A stretch of 64,000 nucleotides of DNA from Christiangramia salexigens. Its GTDB lineage: Bacteria; Bacteroidota; Bacteroidia; Flavobacteriales; Flavobacteriaceae. Under the pieces are notes generated by a model, which did not search any database, was not told where the DNA came from, and worked only from the letters and a program-made list of their open reading frames with translations. The stretch is from NCBI RefSeq assembly GCF_001889005.1, contig NZ_CP018153.1, forward strand, positions 204,001 to 268,000. The letters are read 5' to 3'. Within the stretch, counting starts at the first letter, position 1; the number at the start of each line of letters is the position of its first letter. The position numbers were made by a program, and so were the translations under genes. Shown one piece after another: positions 61,783 through 64,000 of the stretch.

Positions 61783-62544
61783 CTAGTTTTTCTTAATAAT
61801 TTCATGTGCCAGGCTCAAATAGTTGCTGGCTCCTTTACTGGAAGCATCATAATTAATAATGCTTTCTCCATAACTCGGCGCTTCACTTAAACGTACATTT
61901 CTTTGAATGATTGTTTCAAAAACCATTTCATCAAAATGTTTTTTCACCTCTTCCACCACTTGATTAGAGAGTCTTAGGCGGGAATCATACATCGTTAAAA
62001 GCAAACCTTCAATATCCAGTTTGTTGTTGTGGATCTTTTGTACGCTTTTAATTGTATTCAATAATTTACCCAAGCCTTCCAAGGCAAAATATTCACATTG
62101 TATTGGAATGATAACCGAATCTGCAGCGGTAAGTGCATTTAGAGTTAACAAGCCAAGAGATGGTGCGCAGTCAATTAGAATAAAATCATACAGTTCTCTA
62201 AGAGGCTCAATAGCCTTTTTGAGCATTGACTCCCTGTTTTCCTGATCTACAAGTTCAATTTCAATTGCAACAAGATCAATATGAGCCGGGATGATATCCA
62301 GATTAGGTGAACTAGTCTTCTGAATTGCCTCTTCAGCTTTAATGGAATGTTCCAATAGCTGATAGGTGCCATTCTCCACTTCTTCAACATCTATACCCAG
62401 ACCGGAAGTAGCGTTGGCCTGCGGATCGGCATCAATCAATAAAATCTTTTTTTCCAGTACTCCCAGGGAAGCAGCCAGATTTACAGATGTTGTGGTTTTT
62501 CCCACGCCTCCCTTTTGGTTGGCAATAGCAATGATTTTACCCAT
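61783..62544 (-). CDS. parA: Chromosome partitioning ATPase ParA/Soj
   Basis: Deviant-Walker ATPase of 253 residues that positions ParB-parS complexes. It begins MGKIIAIANQKGGVGKTTTSVNLAASLG cut as QKGGVGKTT (Walker A), with LLIDADPQANATSGLG, FILIDCAPSLGLLTLNAL (Walker B) and VIIPIQCEYFALEGL. Soj-type, without an N-terminal HTH, so chromosomal and not plasmid-type. The window's only ParA; first in its operon. Confidence 0.95.
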   Translation of the reverse strand: MGKIIAIANQKGGVGKTTTSVNLAASLGVLEKKILLIDADPQANATSGLGIDVEEVENGTYQLLEHSIKAEEAIQKTSSPNLDIIPAHIDLVAIEIELVDQENRESMLKKAIEPLRELYDFILIDCAPSLGLLTLNALTAADSVIIPIQCEYFALEGLGKLLNTIKSVQKIHNNKLDIEGLLLTMYDSRLRLSNQVVEEVKKHFDEMVFETIIQRNVRLSEAPSYGESIINYDASSKGASNYLSLAHEIIKKN

Positions 62545-62718
62545 TAAAAGTGTATGATTTTTGAAAAGTAAAAATACAATTTATTATAGGTTTAGAAAAT
62601 GAAATTGTTAACAGCTTCTAAAGAATAATATGAAGCTAATCCCAATAAAATAGGGTGATTCTATTAATTTTTTAAGAGTTGACAGAATTATTGTTGAAAA
62701 GTGCTATTCAATTAGAAC

Positions 62719-63600
62719 TCAATTTTTCTTTTTTGCCTTGATCATAGCTTCTAACTGATCCCATAACTCCTCAGGAATAGCTTCAAGAAGGTTGAATTGT
62801 CCCGCTCCTTTTAGCCATTCCCCTCCATCTATAGTGACCACTTCTCCATTTATATAAGCCGAAAAATCTGAGACCAAATATGCGGCAAGATTGGCCAGTT
62901 CTTGATGATCGCCAACTCTTTTAAGTGGAACTTTTTTTGAAAGATCAAATTTTTCTTTGAGGTCTCCTGGTAGTAATCTATCCCATGCGCCTTTAGTAGG
63001 GAAGGGGCCAGGGGCAATTGCATTGGAGCGTATTCCATATTTAGCCCATTCCACAGCCAGCGATCTCGTCATCGCAAGAACACCGGCTTTAGCAGTAGCG
63101 CTCGGCACAACATATGCAGAACCTGTCCACGCGTATGTGGTAACGATATTCAAAATCGTCTTATTTTCTTCTTTTTGATCTATCCAGTGTTTACCAAATG
63201 CTAGTGTACAATTCTTGCTGCCTTTTAAAACAATATCGATAATCGTATCAAACGCGTTAGAACTTAGTCTTTCTGTTGGAGATATAAAGTTTCCTGCTGC
63301 ATTGTTGAGAAGTGTATCGACAGATCCAAAATTGTCCAGTACCTGATTCAGCATGTTTTCAACCTGATCGTAATGCCTTACATCACATTGAACGGCCAAA
63401 CATTTCCCTCCGGTTTCTTGTTCAAGCTCTTTTACTGTAGTTTGAAGTTTTTCCAGATCTCTGGAGGTAATAGCAACTTTTGCACCTAATTCAAGAAAAT
63501 ATCTGGTCATGGATTTACCAAGACCGCTACCGCCACCGGTTACGACAATAGTCTTTCCTTTAAGCGCGTCATCGCGAAGCATTTTTTTACTGAAATCCAT
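62719..63600 (-). CDS. SDR oxidoreductase, 2,4-dienoyl-CoA reductase-like
   Basis: A 293-residue Rossmann oxidoreductase. TGGGSGLG at 21-28 binds NADP; the NNAAGNF motif follows near 98. Where classic SDRs have YxxxK, this protein reads SAYVVPSATAKAG, keeping the Lys but not the Tyr in the usual place, as in 2,4-dienoyl-CoA reductases of unsaturated fatty acid oxidation. It lies 10 bp after the methylmalonyl-CoA mutase gene, so a role in fatty acid or propionyl-CoA catabolism is likely. Confidence 0.85.
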   Translation of the reverse strand: MDFSKKMLRDDALKGKTIVVTGGGSGLGKSMTRYFLELGAKVAITSRDLEKLQTTVKELEQETGGKCLAVQCDVRHYDQVENMLNQVLDNFGSVDTLLNNAAGNFISPTERLSSNAFDTIIDIVLKGSKNCTLAFGKHWIDQKEENKTILNIVTTYAWTGSAYVVPSATAKAGVLAMTRSLAVEWAKYGIRSNAIAPGPFPTKGAWDRLLPGDLKEKFDLSKKVPLKRVGDHQELANLAAYLVSDFSAYINGEVVTIDGGEWLKGAGQFNLLEAIPEELWDQLEAMIKAKKKN

Positions 63601-63609
63601 AATCTGGTT

Positions 63610-64000
63610 TTAATCTTCTATTAATATTTCTAAAAGTTGTGTGGCAGCATCACTAATTTTTGTACCCGGTCCAAACACGGCTACAGCTCCGGCTTCAAAT
63701 AAATAATCATAATCCTGTGAAGGGATTACACCTCCTACAATTACCATAATATCTTCCCTTCCCAGTTTCTTAAGTTCCTGGATCACCTGAGGCACCAAAG
63801 TTTTATGTCCTGCAGCAAGAGAGGAGACTCCTAAAATATGGACGTCGTTTTCAACTGCCTGCTGAGCAGCTTCTTGTGGAGTTTGGAAAAGAGGGCCAAT
63901 GTCTACATCAAAACCAAGATCTGCATATCCAGTGGCAACAACCTTGGCTCCGCGATCATGACCATCTTGTCCCATTTTAGCGATCATTATACGTGGTCGG
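63610..64000 (-). CDS. Methylmalonyl-CoA mutase, C-terminal B12-binding domain (truncated by window end)
   Basis: The visible 130 residues are the cobalamin-binding domain: GQDGHDRG contains the DxHxxG motif whose His replaces the lower B12 ligand, followed by [26 protein letters not shown] and [14 protein letters not shown]. The catalytic barrel lies beyond base 64000. The enzyme converts (R)-methylmalonyl-CoA to succinyl-CoA. The frame runs off the window, reading [11 protein letters not shown] from the end; an internal ATG would not be the start. Confidence 0.93.
   Translation of the reverse strand, partial: RPRIMIAKMGQDGHDRGAKVVATGYADLGFDVDIGPLFQTPQEAAQQAVENDVHILGVSSLAAGHKTLVPQVIQELKKLGREDIMVIVGGVIPSQDYDYLFEAGAVAVFGPGTKISDAATQLLEILIED

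Noticed and set aside
1..64000. Mobile elements, prophage, CRISPR arrays, toxin-antitoxin or defence systems.
   Set aside because: No transposase, integrase, phage structural gene, repeated spacer array or Cas-like protein was seen on either strand; gene order is that of a housekeeping chromosome region.

Overview
The window looks like a chromosomal segment of a marine member of the Flavobacteriaceae. A Gramella/Christiangramia-like organism is an inference from overall protein flavour and was not tested. The evidence is low-GC sequence with dense, mostly housekeeping coding; promoters of the Bacteroidetes type (TTG, about 19 nt, TAnnTTTG); few Shine-Dalgarno sites; lipoproteins with a Cys near residue 17-29; the gliding lipoprotein GldI; DUF5683, DUF3810, DUF349 and WbqC families; and the BshB1 enzyme of bacillithiol synthesis. 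I see no insertion sequence, prophage, CRISPR array, toxin-antitoxin or defence island, and no gene-free stretch longer than about 290 bp.

Layout. 1-3908 is a nitrogen-storage locus: cyanophycin synthetase (cut by the window start), cyanophycinase, isoaspartyl peptidase and a CHAD protein. 4096-7701 holds a surface lipoprotein, lysA and an MFS exporter. 7928-9330 is sucC, its terminator and a strong candidate for a 6S-like small RNA. 9328-13458 carries an MBL-fold lipoprotein, a GNAT enzyme, a trehalase lipoprotein, a DUF1622 protein and a beta-barrel protein. 13466-17194 has hutG-hutI (histidine breakdown) and an alcohol dehydrogenase coupled to a PH-domain protein. 17375-20890 has a trans-sulfuration enzyme, bshB1, tRNA-His, mazG and a methyltransferase. 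20901-28718 has the DUF349 protein, aroE, two DUF368 membrane proteins, a TPR protein and a class III aminotransferase. 28715-32379 has an OstA/LptA-like protein and two Tat-exported ferritin-like proteins. 32454-38563 is purA-fur-rel/spoT, an M48 protease and an RNA methyltransferase. 38641-45640 has two amidohydrolases, a DUF3810 protein and the dipeptidase pepD. 45711-48405 has two peptidyl-prolyl isomerase lipoproteins (one is GldI) and a DHH phosphoesterase. 48696-57961 has ndk, DUF721, a lipoprotein, recF, a TPR membrane protein, ribH, a small membrane protein, mutL, two rhomboids, an EEP-family protein and WbqC. 57967-62544 is lepB-dapB-DUF5683-parB-parA. The window closes with an SDR dehydrogenase and the C-terminus of methylmalonyl-CoA mutase.

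How genes work together. CphA makes the Asp-Arg polymer; cyanophycinase cuts it to beta-Asp-Arg, and the isoaspartyl peptidase splits that dipeptide, so the whole storage cycle sits in about 2.9 kb beside a CHAD protein, a family linked to polyphosphate granules. The trans-sulfuration enzyme next to bshB1 links cysteine supply to bacillithiol. The rel/spoT-fur-purA run joins the stringent response, metal regulation and AMP synthesis. Several gene pairs are coupled by very short overlaps, including TTGA junctions where a TTG start overlaps a TGA stop.

The most interesting items are the candidate 6S-like RNA at 9223-9330, the compact cyanophycin cycle beside a CHAD gene, and the amidohydrolase pair in which two of three domains have lost the metal-binding HxH. 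None of these is a clear-cut new system.
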